The position numbers and the translations under genes are program-made. Of a stretch of DNA of 64,000 nt, positions 7,712 through 15,707 are shown piece by piece. How positions within the stretch are numbered: position 1 is the stretch's first letter; the number at the start of each line of letters is the position of its first letter. The notes below the pieces were generated by a model. It saw only the letters and a list, made by a program, of their open reading frames with translations, was not told where the DNA came from and did no database searches. Where the stretch lies: positions 372,001 through 436,000 of the forward strand of contig NZ_JACIJH010000001.1 of assembly GCF_014199295.1 (NCBI RefSeq), in the 5' to 3' direction. This DNA comes from Sphingopyxis panaciterrulae. GTDB taxonomy: Bacteria > Pseudomonadota > Alphaproteobacteria > Sphingomonadales > Sphingomonadaceae.

Positions 7712-9298
7712 ATGGATCGGTTCGACATCATCGTCATCGGTGGCGGCAGCGCAGGGAGCGCGGCCGCCGGGCGGCTTGCCGAGGACGGGACGCGGCGCGT
7801 GTGCCTGGTCGAGGCGGGCGGGTCGAACGACATCATCCGGGTGAAGACGCCGGGCTTCATGCCCTTCATTCCCAAGGCATCGAACTATCGCTATGACACG
7901 GTGCCGCAGGCGGGGCTGGGCGGGCGCATCGGCTATCAGCCGCGCGGGCGCGGACTGGGCGGGTCGAGCGCGATCAACGCGATGGTCTATATCCGCGGTA
8001 ACGCCTTTGATTACGATCAATGGGCCGAATTGGGTGCGACCGGGTGGAGCTACGCCGACGTGCTGCCTTATTTCCGGCGCAGCGAAGGCAATGAGCGCGG
8101 GGACGACGATTTCCACGGCGGCGACGGGCCGCTCAACGTCATGGACCAGCGCTGGCCCAATGTGACGAGCCGGCGTTTCGTCGAAAGCGCGGCCTCGCTG
8201 CAACTGCCGCGCACGCCGGACTTCAACGGCGCGCAGCAGGAAGGCTTCGGCCTTTATCAGGTGACGCAGAAGGCGGGCGAGCGCTGGTCGGCGGCACGTG
8301 CCTATGTCGAGCCGCTGCGCGGGCGCGCGAACCTCGACATCCGCACCGGCGCGCTGGTCGAGAAGATCCTGATCGAGGACGGGCGCGCGACGGGAGTGGT
8401 CATCCGGCGCGGCGGCAAGCGCGAGACGCTGCGCGCGGCCGGCGGCGTGATCCTGTCGGCGGGGGCGTTCAACAGCCCGCAGATCCTGATGCTGTCGGGG
8501 ATCGGGCCGGCGGCGCATCTGCGCGCACACGGCATCGGGGTGGTCGCCGACCGCGCCGGGGTCGGCGCCAATCTGCAGGACCATATCGACTATGTGTCGA
8601 GCTGGGAGACGCGCTCGACCGAGCCCTTCGGCGACAGCATGGGCGGGACCTGGCGGATGCTGAAAGCGGTCGTCGAGCATCGCCGCAAGCGCACCGGTAT
8701 CCTGACGACCTGCTTTGCCGAGGCGGGCGGCTTCTGGACATCGCGGCCCGGTCTGCCCGCGCCCGACATCCAATATCATTTCGTCCCCGCGATGCTCGAG
8801 GATCATGGCCGGACCAAGGTCAAGGGCCACGGCTTTTCGTGCCACGCCTGCGTACTGCGCCCCGAGAGCCGCGGGAGCGTGACGCTGGCGTCGGGCGATG
8901 CCGCCGCGGCGCCGCGCATCGACCCCGGCTTCCTGACCGACGACCGCGACATCGCGACGCTGCGCGCCGGGGTGCGGATGATGCACCGGATCGTCGGCGC
9001 GCCGCCGCTGTCGGACTATGGCGGCGTCGACCGGCATCCGGTCGATCTGGAAGACGATTCGGCGCTCGACGCGTTGATCCGCAGCCGCGCCGACACCGTC
9101 TATCATCCGGTTGGAACGTGTCGGATGGGCAGCGACGCCGACGCGGTGGTCGACCCGGCGCTGAAGCTGAAGGGCATCGAGGGGCTGTGGGTCGCCGACG
9201 CGAGCGTGATGCCGCGGCTCGTTTCGGGCAACACCAATGCGCCGAGCATCATGATCGGCGAGCGCGCGGCGGATTTCGTGAAGGCGGCGTTGGGATGA
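7712..9298 (+). CDS. GMC-family FAD-dependent oxidoreductase (alcohol/choline dehydrogenase-like)
   Basis: A 528-residue flavoprotein of the glucose-methanol-choline family. The N-terminal ADP-binding motif is IVIGGGSAGSAAAGRLAE (about 6-23), followed by LVEAGG. The GMC signature GRGLGGSSAINAMVYIRG is near residue 80. A second signature, ILSAGAFNSPQILMLSGIG, lies near 250. The catalytic His-Asn region appears as YHPVGTCRMGSDADAVVD and NTNAPSIMIGERAADF at the end. The family oxidises primary alcohols to aldehydes with FAD. No aldehyde dehydrogenase or betaine genes are adjacent, so choline is not implied. The gene stands alone between two repeat clusters. Confidence 0.9.
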   Translation: MDRFDIIVIGGGSAGSAAAGRLAEDGTRRVCLVEAGGSNDIIRVKTPGFMPFIPKASNYRYDTVPQAGLGGRIGYQPRGRGLGGSSAINAMVYIRGNAFDYDQWAELGATGWSYADVLPYFRRSEGNERGDDDFHGGDGPLNVMDQRWPNVTSRRFVESAASLQLPRTPDFNGAQQEGFGLYQVTQKAGERWSAARAYVEPLRGRANLDIRTGALVEKILIEDGRATGVVIRRGGKRETLRAAGGVILSAGAFNSPQILMLSGIGPAAHLRAHGIGVVADRAGVGANLQDHIDYVSSWETRSTEPFGDSMGGTWRMLKAVVEHRRKRTGILTTCFAEAGGFWTSRPGLPAPDIQYHFVPAMLEDHGRTKVKGHGFSCHACVLRPESRGSVTLASGDAAAAPRIDPGFLTDDRDIATLRAGVRMMHRIVGAPPLSDYGGVDRHPVDLEDDSALDALIRSRADTVYHPVGTCRMGSDADAVVDPALKLKGIEGLWVADASVMPRLVSGNTNAPSIMIGERAADFVKAALG

Positions 9299-9305
9299 TT
9301 TCCAT

Positions 9306-9579
9306 CCCCTCCTCTTCAGAGGAGGGGCAGCGGGACTTGCGCGCTTGCACGTTAGAGCAGCGAGCCATAAATCTGCATCACCCTTTCTTCCGTTCGTGCT
9401 GAGCTTGTCGAAGCACCGTCCTTCTTCTTGCGGCGCGGAAAGAAAGAACGGCCCTTCGACAAGCTCAGAGCCTGCCCCCGCGGAACGGGTCAGATTTAAG
9501 GCTCGCCGCTCTAGTCGCAGCGGGGTGGTGTTCCTGCACGACGTCCACCACGCCAAACCCCTCCTCTGACGAGGAGGGG
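9306..9579. repeat. Triple-nested inverted repeats
   Basis: Three layers of inverted pairs fill the gap between two convergent genes. The outermost pair is formed by two short palindromes (9306-9327 and 9558-9579), each made of CCCCTCCTC and GAGGAGGGG. Inside are arms at about 9352-9374 and 9491-9514 that pair at roughly 21 of 24 bases (core GCGAGCC and AAATCTG). Innermost is the TGAGCTTGTCGAAG pair (9400-9413 and 9454-9467). The outer palindrome recurs alone at 16792-16813 and the inner pair recurs at 5544 and 21042. Confidence 0.85.
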
Positions 9580-9582
9580 CTT

Positions 9583-10125
9583 TCAGGGCAGGCACGCCTC
9601 CGCCAGCAGCCCTCCCCGCTCCGTGAGTCCGTAGCGGCTCGCCGGCGGCCGCCCGTCCATGACGTCGCGCGTCACCAGCCCGTGCCGGCCGAGCGCCGTC
9701 AGCCCCTGCGACAGTGCGCGCGGGCTGGCGGGGACGAGGAGGCGCGCGAGGGCGTTGAAGCGGTCATGTCCCGTCCCGATCCCCGCGACGATCGGCAGGC
9801 CCCAGCGCGTCGCGGCGCCGGGCGTCAGGCCGAGCGCGGCCTGCGCTCCGGCGATTATCGTGGCGCGCGCGGCGGCGGCACTGCCCGCCTCGGTCAATAT
9901 ATATTCGGGGCGCAGCGGGTGGCCGTGGCCGGGGTTGCGCCGCACCCAGCCGAGCGCCGCCGCGGCCTGAAGCGTGCGCGTCAGGCTGTCGCGCGAGAGG
10001 CCGAGGCGGTGGATCAGCTCGACGAAGCGCGCGCCCTTGCGGCTCGCGAGATCGGCGAGCAGCGGTACCAGCCAGCGATGGCCGGAAAGCTGGACGAGCA
10101 GCGGATCGGGTGCACTTGACCGCAT
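9583..10125 (-). CDS. Winged-helix transcriptional regulator (HxlR-like)
   Basis: A 180-residue protein that starts MRSSAPDPLL. The N-terminal half is a winged helix of the HxlR/MarR type: HRWLVPLLADLASRKGARF, then ELIHRLGLSRDSLTRTLQAA as recognition helix region, and a wing ending EYILTEAG. A second, weaker winged-helix-like copy follows (ALSQGLTALGRHGLVTRD...YGLTERG), so the protein may be a tandem duplication, which is longer than the usual 110-130 residues of HxlR proteins. It is divergent from the VOC gene at 10390, and the pair could form a regulator-target unit. No ligand can be inferred. Confidence 0.75.
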   Translation of the reverse strand: MRSSAPDPLLVQLSGHRWLVPLLADLASRKGARFVELIHRLGLSRDSLTRTLQAAAALGWVRRNPGHGHPLRPEYILTEAGSAAAARATIIAGAQAALGLTPGAATRWGLPIVAGIGTGHDRFNALARLLVPASPRALSQGLTALGRHGLVTRDVMDGRPPASRYGLTERGGLLAEACLP

Positions 10126-10188
10126 TTGCAACTAACTATATAAATCAGACTATGGAAGCAAGGGTTGGAAGGGTTGGAAGGGGACATC

Positions 10189-10323
10189 GTCATTCGCGCG
10201 AAAGCGGGAAGCCGGCTTTCCTTTTTCGAATAGCGGGCGAGCGCTCCGATTCGTTCGGTGCTGCGTGCGCGACGGTCGTGATCGGCGCGGAGCGGGATTC
10301 CCGCTTTCGCGGGGAGGGCGACC
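10189..10323. repeat. Degenerate family A repeat pair
   Basis: A left arm with GTCATTCGCGCGAAAGCGGG and a right arm with CCCGCTTTCGCGGGGAGG are diverged relatives of the perfect 629-705 pair, and the spacer is longer. The element lies within the divergent gap between the winged-helix regulator and the VOC gene, which is unusual for a family otherwise found at gene ends. Confidence 0.6.
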
Positions 10324-10389
10324 AAAGAAGGGTGGGGGTTGTCGTTCGGACGAACGGCTCTGGCCCGTTTTGCAAAAGGAAGACGCGAA

Positions 10390-10764
10390 ATGACACTCGA
10401 AATCCGATCCGAACTGACCTGCTCGATGGGCGTGACCGACATGGCCGCGTCGATCGCCTGGTACGAGCGGGTGATGGGATGCGCCCTGCTCTATCGCGCC
10501 GACGAGATCGGCTGGTGCGAGCTGGCGACGCCGATGGCGGGGGTGAACATCGGGCTGAGCGAGGTCGAATCGGCGGGGCAGGGCGGCGGTGCGACCAATG
10601 TGTTCGAGGTCGCCGACATCGACGCCGCGAAGGCGCATCTCGATGCCGAGGGGGTGCGGCAGGACGGCGATATCCAGCATGTGCCGGGGCTGGTGCGGCT
10701 GATCACCTTCTACGATCCCGACGGCAATGCCTTCATGTTTTCACAGGCGGAAAAGACGGCCTGA
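10390..10764 (+). CDS. VOC (glyoxalase/extradiol dioxygenase-fold) family protein
   Basis: A 124-residue single-domain VOC protein: an N-terminal half MGVTDMAASIAWYERVMGC, and the C-terminal beta-alpha unit GLVRLITFYDPDGNAFMFSQ, where FYDPDGN is the usual family ending. The Shine-Dalgarno-like AAAAGGAAG lies about 9 bases before the ATG, which fixes the start. Such proteins act as glyoxalases, dioxygenases, epimerases or resistance binding proteins; nothing in the sequence decides between these. It faces away from the winged-helix regulator and is followed by a GC-rich hairpin at 10797-10826. Confidence 0.8.
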   Translation: MTLEIRSELTCSMGVTDMAASIAWYERVMGCALLYRADEIGWCELATPMAGVNIGLSEVESAGQGGGATNVFEVADIDAAKAHLDAEGVRQDGDIQHVPGLVRLITFYDPDGNAFMFSQAEKTA

Positions 10765-10796
10765 GGAGGGCGCCGCGCGGGCTTATGGACAAAGGT

Positions 10797-10826
10797 AAGC
10801 CCCGTCGCATTTCTGCGGCGGGGCTT
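10797..10826 (+). terminator. GC-rich hairpin after the VOC gene
   Basis: AAGCCCCGTCGC and GCGGCGGGGCTT form a 12-base-pair stem with one G-T pair and a six-base loop. It lies 32 bases after the VOC stop. No T-run follows, so it is either a weak terminator or an RNA-stabilising hairpin. Confidence 0.5.
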
Positions 10827-11046
10827 CCCTAGGTCGCGTCCGAAGACGCGGACCAAATTCTACTCTTTCTTTCGATCAAGTAGGTCAATGAAACGCGCCG
10901 GAAGAGGCGATGGTTCCCGGCGGCCGAAAATTTTCGGCGTTGCCGGAAAGGGCGATTCGATTCGAAGCCGCGGCGATTCGGCGCGGTATCATCATCAGGA
11001 AAAGGCGAGGATTTTCGGGGATTTTGTCCGCGCGCCGGAGTGCGGG

Positions 11047-11080
11047 CAAAAAAAGAGGGCCGGGACTTGCGTCCCGGCCC
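11047..11080 (-). terminator. Rho-independent terminator (minus strand), distal
   Basis: A perfect 10-base-pair stem GGGCCGGGAC / GTCCCGGCCC with a four-base loop is followed on the minus strand by CTCTTTTTTT. It lies directly after the 14-codon candidate frame and about 130 bases beyond the amtB terminator. Having its own terminator suggests a separate short transcript. Confidence 0.8.
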
Positions 11081-11086
11081 AGCCTT

Positions 11087-11131
11087 TCAGGCTCTCCCCT
11101 CCTGAAACTGTTGACGCAATGAATGCCACAT
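11087..11131 (-). CDS. Candidate 14-residue small ORF (or part of a small RNA)
   Basis: The frame encodes MWHSLRQQFQEGRA. A good ribosome-binding site, AAGGTGA, lies about 6 bases upstream of the ATG on the minus strand. A short hairpin AGCCT-GAA-AGGCT overlaps the stop, and the strong terminator at 11047-11080 follows at once. Upstream, at 11177-11204, is a perfect 8-base dyad that could be an operator. The unit therefore has site, frame and terminator, but so short a frame can occur by chance, and the region could instead be a noncoding RNA of roughly 100-150 bases. I do not recognise it as any known family. Confidence 0.3.
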   Translation of the reverse strand: MWHSLRQQFQEGRA

Positions 11132-11208
11132 TAATGTCACCTTGGAAAGGCCTAAATTGGCGCCGGCGCGCTTCAATTTTGTGCAGGCGTTTTTGCGCAC
11201 AAAATGCA

Positions 11209-11240
11209 CAAAAAGAGGCCGGGACTGGTGGTCCCGGCCT
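11209..11240 (-). terminator. Rho-independent terminator of the glnK-amtB operon
   Basis: AGGCCGGGAC and GTCCCGGCCT make a perfect 10-base-pair stem with a five-base loop; on the minus strand CTCTTTTT follows. It lies 83 bases past the amtB stop. The stem is almost identical to that of the distal terminator at 11047-11080. Confidence 0.8.
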
Positions 11241-11322
11241 TCAGTGGTTCGCAGGAGGAACCCCGGTAGGATGCCGCCGCCTTTCGAAAGAGGAGAGAGC
11301 GGGCGGCGGCTATCCTGTCTCG

Positions 11323-12675
11323 TCAATAATTATAGGCGCGCTCGCCATGCTCGCCGAGGTCGAGGCCTTCGCGCTCCACCTCTGCCGAGACGCGCCCGCC
11401 GGTGACCGCCTTGGCGATCGAGAAGGCGATGGCCGAGCCGACCGCCGACCAGGCGACCGCGACGGCGACCGACTTGACCTGAATCCAGAGCTGGCCGCCC
11501 AGCGCATAGTCGGCGCCGCCGGGACCGCCGAGCGCGGGCAGCATGGTCACCGCGGTGAGCGCCGAGCCGATCAGGCCGCCGATGCCGTGGATGCCGAATA
11601 CGTCGAGCGAATCGTCGAAGCCGAGCTTCGGCTTCACGATCATCACGAACCAGCAGCAGGCGATACCGGCGATCGCGCCGAGCAGGATCGCGCCGAACGG
11701 ACCCGAATTGCCCGCTGCCGGCGTGACCGCGACGAGGCCGGCGATCGCGCCCGAGCAGGCGCCGAGCAGCGAGCCCTTGTGGCCGAGCGCGCGCTCGGTC
11801 AGCATCCAGAAGAGAACGCCCGCCGCGGTGGCGGTGAAGGTGTTGATGAGCGCGAGGCCGGCCGAGCCATTGGCCTCGAGCGCCGAGCCGGCATTGAAGC
11901 CGAACCAGCCGCACCACAGCAGGCCGGTGCCGATCAGCGTCATGGTCAGCGAGTGCGGCGCCATGATCTCCTTCTGATAGCCGGTGCGCTTGCCGATGAT
12001 CAGGCAGCCGACGAGCGCCGCGACGCCCGCGTTGATGTGAACCACCGTGCCGCCCGCGAAATCGAGGGCGCCCCAGCCGAAGATCAGCCCGGTCGAGGCA
12101 TCGTCGGCGCCGGCGTACCAGACCATGTGCGCGATCGGGTAATAGGTGATGGTCAGCCAGACGACCGCGAAGACCATCACGGCGGAGAATTTCATGCGCT
12201 CGACGAGCCCGCCGAGGACGAGCGCGACGGTGATCGCCGAGAAGGTCATCTGGAAGGCGACGAAGACGAATTCGGGGATGACGACCCCGTCGGTGAAGGT
12301 CGCCGCGGTCGAATCGGCCGTCATCCCGGCGAGGAACCATTTGCCGGCGCTGACGAACATATTGGCGTCGCCGCCGAAGGCGAGGCCGTAACCATAGCTT
12401 ACCCACAGGATCATCGCGAGGCTGGCGACGGCGAGAATCTGGGTCAGCACCGAGGCCATGTTCTTGGTGCGGACGAGCCCACCGTAGAAGAGCGCGAGGC
12501 CGGGCACGATCATCGCCATCACCAGCACGGTCGCGGTCATCATCCAGGCTGTGTCGCCCTTGTCGGGCGTCGGTGCCGCCGCCGCGGCGGCGTCCTGCGC
12601 CCAGGCGGGCAGCGCGGCGGCCAGCGCGAGGCCGGCGGCCCCGGCGCTCGCCGCAATCTTGTTTGCGAACGTCAT
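11323..12675 (-). CDS. amtB: Ammonium transporter
   Basis: A 450-residue Amt/Rh channel for ammonium uptake across the inner membrane. A cleavable signal peptide (about residues 1-26, ending LPAWAQ) precedes the channel, as is usual for proteobacterial AmtB. Eleven membrane segments follow, with the family motifs VPGLALFYGGLVRTKN, FAGGTVVHINAGVAAL (first pore histidine) and DVFGIHGIGGLIGSALTAV (second pore histidine). The ATG at 12675 has GGGGG just upstream and is preferred over the in-frame start 15 bases earlier. It is the second gene of the glnK-amtB operon, 14 bases after glnK. Expression is expected to follow nitrogen limitation through the sigma-54 promoter upstream of glnK. Confidence 0.95.
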   Translation of the reverse strand: MTFANKIAASAGAAGLALAAALPAWAQDAAAAAAPTPDKGDTAWMMTATVLVMAMIVPGLALFYGGLVRTKNMASVLTQILAVASLAMILWVSYGYGLAFGGDANMFVSAGKWFLAGMTADSTAATFTDGVVIPEFVFVAFQMTFSAITVALVLGGLVERMKFSAVMVFAVVWLTITYYPIAHMVWYAGADDASTGLIFGWGALDFAGGTVVHINAGVAALVGCLIIGKRTGYQKEIMAPHSLTMTLIGTGLLWCGWFGFNAGSALEANGSAGLALINTFTATAAGVLFWMLTERALGHKGSLLGACSGAIAGLVAVTPAAGNSGPFGAILLGAIAGIACCWFVMIVKPKLGFDDSLDVFGIHGIGGLIGSALTAVTMLPALGGPGGADYALGGQLWIQVKSVAVAVAWSAVGSAIAFSIAKAVTGGRVSAEVEREGLDLGEHGERAYNY

Positions 12676-12689
12676 ATGTTCCCCCTTCA

Positions 12690-13145
<456 letters not shown>

Positions 13146-13152
13146 TCAGAGA

Positions 13153-13190
13153 TTAGGCAAGTATGGGACATAATGCCTAAATTTTGGGCA
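13153..13190. promoter_or_regulatory. Possible NtrC enhancer region upstream of glnK
   Basis: A 17-base dyad TGCCTAAATTTTGGGCA (13174-13190) has the TGC-N11-GCA frame of NtrC sites but only partial internal match. It lies about 95 bases upstream of the sigma-54 promoter, the usual enhancer distance. A second inverted pair TTAGGCA (13153-13159) / TGCCTAA (13174-13180) shares its left half. The surrounding 13100-13190 is strikingly AT-rich. Confidence 0.45.
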
Positions 13191-13228
13191 TCTTGGCTCC
13201 CTTCCCGCTTGCGGGAGGGGAGGTTCGC

Positions 13229-13933
13229 TTATCCTTCCGCCGCTGGCCTGAACCGCGCCCAGATCGGCAGATGGTCCGATGCGCGCGCGGCGAGGGGGCT
13301 GAGGTGGACGCCGGCCTCGACCGGTTCGAGGTCGGGCGAGGCGAAGATGCGGTCGAGCCGCGCGACCGGGCGCCGGCTGTGGAAGCTGTGGCCGGTGTCG
13401 ACGAGGCGGTGGCCCGCGCCGAAATCGGCGAGGCAGCCGCCGCGGTTGCGCCATTCGTTGCAGTCGCCCATCAGGATCGTCGGTAGCGCCTCGCCCTCCG
13501 CGACATGATCGAGGATCGCGCGCGCCTGCTGGCGGCGGCGCAGTCCCGAAATGTCGAGGTGCATGCCGACGACGCGCAGCCGGGTGCCGCCGACGCGCAC
13601 CGTCGCCGCGACTGCGCCGCGCGGTTCGAGCGTCGGCAGGTGCAGCACATGGCTTTCCTCGACGTCGATCCCCTTTCGGACGAGCAGCGCGTTGCCGTGC
13701 CAGCCGATCGCATAGGGGCGGCCGCCCAGCAGGTCGACGGGGACATAGTCGCTATGCTCCTCGAACATGTGCGGCGGGATCGCGCTCGCGCGGGTGCCGA
13801 AGCGGCGGTCGGCCTCCTGCAGGGCGACGACGTCGGTGTCGAGCTCGCGCAGGACCGACAGCACCCGCGCGGGATCGCGGCGGCGGTCGAGCCCGATGCC
13901 CTTGCGCATATTGTAGGAGGCGACCTTGATCAT
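13229..13933 (-). CDS. Endonuclease/exonuclease/phosphatase family protein
   Basis: A 234-residue protein with the DNase I-like metallo-fold. Key motifs in order: SYNMRKGIGLDRRRDP (residues 6-21), VVALQEADRRFG with the metal-binding glutamate near 40, VVGMHLDISGLRRRQQ, LMGDCNEWR with the catalytic Asp/Asn pair, ARLDRIFAS and ASDHLPIWA with the final Asp-His. Members cleave phosphodiester or phosphomonoester bonds in nucleic acids, sphingomyelin or inositides. No signal peptide is evident, which favours a cytoplasmic role, but the substrate is unknown. Its 3' end is followed by a short GC-rich hairpin (CCCGCTTGCGGG near 13206). Confidence 0.85.
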   Translation of the reverse strand: MIKVASYNMRKGIGLDRRRDPARVLSVLRELDTDVVALQEADRRFGTRASAIPPHMFEEHSDYVPVDLLGGRPYAIGWHGNALLVRKGIDVEESHVLHLPTLEPRGAVAATVRVGGTRLRVVGMHLDISGLRRRQQARAILDHVAEGEALPTILMGDCNEWRNRGGCLADFGAGHRLVDTGHSFHSRRPVARLDRIFASPDLEPVEAGVHLSPLAARASDHLPIWARFRPAAEG

Positions 13934-14009
13934 GGGGAAGAAAGGGCTGTCCTTCGGTTATTCCAGTACAAAGGACGAGCGGGAGGGATTTGGGTTGCCT
14001 CACATGCCC

Positions 14010-14090
14010 GTCATTGCGAGCGGAAGCGAAGCAATCCAGAGCGGTTTACGCAACCCTGGATTGCTTCGTCGCTTCGCTCCTCGCAATGAC
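14010..14090. repeat. Paired palindromic repeat, family C
   Basis: GTCATTGCGAG (14010-14020) is inverted exactly at 14080-14090, and the inner parts GAAGCAATCCAG and CTGGATTGCTTC also pair. It is the sister of the element at 7541-7636 and separates the nuclease gene from DUF2007. Confidence 0.8.
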
Positions 14091-14099
14091 GAGGGATAT

Positions 14100-14312
14100 T
14101 TAACCCGCGCCGAACTCTTCCATCAACGCCTGCGCTTCGGCGAGATCCTCGTCGAGCACCATGACGCGCACCGGGATCATCAGCCCGACGCTGTCGGCGA
14201 TGTTCATCCCCGCGTCGAAGCAGACCGCGGGGACACCGGCCGATTCGAGCCGGCCGCGCAGCAGTTCGGCCTCGACGCCGCTCGGCAGGCGCACGAGTTC
14301 GACCAGCGGCAT
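14100..14312 (-). CDS. DUF2007-type small protein (putative signal-transducing)
   Basis: A 70-residue protein with the DUF2007 pattern: LVRLPSGVEAELLRGRLESAGVPAVCFDAG, then VRVMVLDEDLAEAQALMEEF. The fold is ferredoxin-like and related to PII-type signalling domains; no ligand is established. Its ATG overlaps the stop of the upstream PNPOx-like gene (ATGA), so the two are translationally coupled. Confidence 0.75.
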   Translation of the reverse strand: MPLVELVRLPSGVEAELLRGRLESAGVPAVCFDAGMNIADSVGLMIPVRVMVLDEDLAEAQALMEEFGAG

Positions 14313-14875
14313 CAGGCGTCGCCCGCGATATAGCGATCGGTCGGACGCGTCGGCAGGCCGTCGATGCTGCGCGTGCGCCCTTCGAATTTTTCCAGCCATT
14401 CGGCGGGGTCGGCCTGGCGATGATATTTCCGCAGCGTGTCGCGCTCGTGCTGCAATTCCATCATCGGGACGCCCCAGCCGCAGCTCGTCTGCACGCTTTC
14501 GACATCGATGTCGAAGATCTGGCGCGTGCCGGGCAGCAGGGCGAAGGGCGCCGCGACGGCGTCCCAATCGGCGTCCTGCGGCAGCACGGGGCGCCCGCGA
14601 CCGTAGATGCGCAAAATCCACGCCGGGCGGTCGAAGGCGCAGAACATCAGCGTGATGCGGCCGTCAGCGGCAAGATGCGCATGGGTCTCGTTGCCCGATC
14701 CGCCGAGATCGAGCCAGGCGACCCGCGATTCGGACAGGATGCGGAAGCTGTCGGCATAGCCCTTGGGCGACAGGTTGATCCGCCCGTCCGCCGCCGCGGT
14801 CGCGACGAAGAACATCGGCTGGCGCTCGATAAAGGCGATGTGCTTGTCGGTCAGCGCGTCGGTGAACTCGGCCAT
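14312..14875 (-). CDS. Pyridoxamine 5'-phosphate oxidase family (split-barrel flavin-binding) protein
   Basis: A 187-residue protein starting MAEFTDALTDKHIAFIERQP. The split-barrel core includes MFFVATAAADGRINLSPKGY, VAWLDLGGSGNETHAHL and ITLMFCAFDRPAWILRIYGRG, the usual pattern of flavin- or haem-binding PNPOx-like proteins, followed by a helical tail with CGWGVPMMELQHERD. True PdxH function is unlikely because the pyridoxal-phosphate substrate motifs are absent; such proteins often reduce deazaflavin- or FMN-linked substrates. It is coupled to the DUF2007 gene. Confidence 0.8.
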   Translation of the reverse strand: MAEFTDALTDKHIAFIERQPMFFVATAAADGRINLSPKGYADSFRILSESRVAWLDLGGSGNETHAHLAADGRITLMFCAFDRPAWILRIYGRGRPVLPQDADWDAVAAPFALLPGTRQIFDIDVESVQTSCGWGVPMMELQHERDTLRKYHRQADPAEWLEKFEGRTRSIDGLPTRPTDRYIAGDA

Positions 14876-14906
14876 GGCGCGATCTAGCGGGCGTTGGGCG
14901 CGCTTG

Positions 14907-15707
14907 TCACGCGCCGAAGCGGATCGAGGGGCCGAGGATGAGGGCGAAGGCAAGGGTGGCGAGAAGACCCGCGACGAACAGCGGCCAGCGCCGCCCGACC
15001 GCGAAGCCGGTTTCCGTCGCGCCCTTGGGCACTGCGAAGCCGATCGAGATGAAGCCCGCGAGACCGCCGAAGGAAGAGGCGGCGGCCGACATCAGGAGGA
15101 TGAAGAGACCGACCGGGTTGAGGAGGCCGGTGAGCACCGCGGCGACGCCGGCGACGAGATAATAGCCGTGCGCGATCGTGCTGCGGGTCGCCTTCGTGGC
15201 CGGCGAATCGCCGAGCATCGCGGTGAGGCTGCGGATCGCGCTGCGAACGAGCCAGATATAGGCGCAGAGGCCGAAGAGGAATTCGCCGATCCGCCACAGC
15301 CCGGGATGGGCGAGCGGCCCGATGCCGCCGTCGACGCCGGGGCCGAGATCGCCGACCCCGCTCGCGCCCGAGAAGAGGAAATAGCCCGCTGCGACGAAGC
15401 CTTCGCTGACCCAGACCAGCCAGAGCAGGAGCTTCGCGAAATCGCCGCGCGCGCGCCGCCACAGCGCATAAGCGGCGAGCGCGAGCAGCGTGTTCGCGCC
15501 GACGCCGGCGAGTGCGACGACCCGGCGCGGGAGGCCGGCGAGTCCGTCGCAATCGGCATAGAAGGCGCCGATCTCTATTACCCGGCCGCCCTGCAGCGCG
15601 CAGGCGGCGGCGTGGCCGCCGACCTCGTGCCAGATGGTGAGCAGCGGCATCAGCAGCAGGCCGAGCCCGGCGACGGTGACGATATCGACGCGGCTTGCCT
15701 TCACCAC
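14907..15707 (-). CDS. Polytopic membrane protein with HEVGGH motif
   Basis: A 266-residue protein with about seven hydrophobic segments. The first (VDIVTVAGLGLLLMPLLTI) leads straight into WHEVGGHAAACALQGG, which resembles the membrane metalloprotease (M50-like) zinc motif but has three residues rather than two between Glu and the second His. Later segments include LLWLVWVSEGFVAAGYFLF and YYLVAGVAAVLTGLLNPVGLFILL. The start is one of two adjacent GTG codons overlapping the end of the DUF924 gene. It may be a membrane protease relative or a nonproteolytic homologue; I cannot decide. Confidence 0.6.
   Translation of the reverse strand: MVKASRVDIVTVAGLGLLLMPLLTIWHEVGGHAAACALQGGRVIEIGAFYADCDGLAGLPRRVVALAGVGANTLLALAAYALWRRARGDFAKLLLWLVWVSEGFVAAGYFLFSGASGVGDLGPGVDGGIGPLAHPGLWRIGEFLFGLCAYIWLVRSAIRSLTAMLGDSPATKATRSTIAHGYYLVAGVAAVLTGLLNPVGLFILLMSAAASSFGGLAGFISIGFAVPKGATETGFAVGRRWPLFVAGLLATLAFALILGPSIRFGA

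Larger units (their letters stand above)
10827..11322. other. Gene-poor stretch between the VOC gene and amtB
   Basis: About 500 bases with no conserved protein. It contains two strong minus-strand terminators, a third GC-rich inverted pair (GCCGCCGCC near 11273 with GGCGGCGGC near 11302) just after amtB, an 8-base dyad TTTTGTGC (11177-11184) / GCACAAAA (11197-11204), and the 14-codon candidate frame described separately. The part from 10830 to 11046 shows no structure that I can name. Confidence 0.6.

Noticed and set aside
5473..9579. Repeats considered as a CRISPR array
   Set aside because: Elements are inverted pairs of several families with irregular spacing; no direct repeats with uniform spacers and no cas genes.
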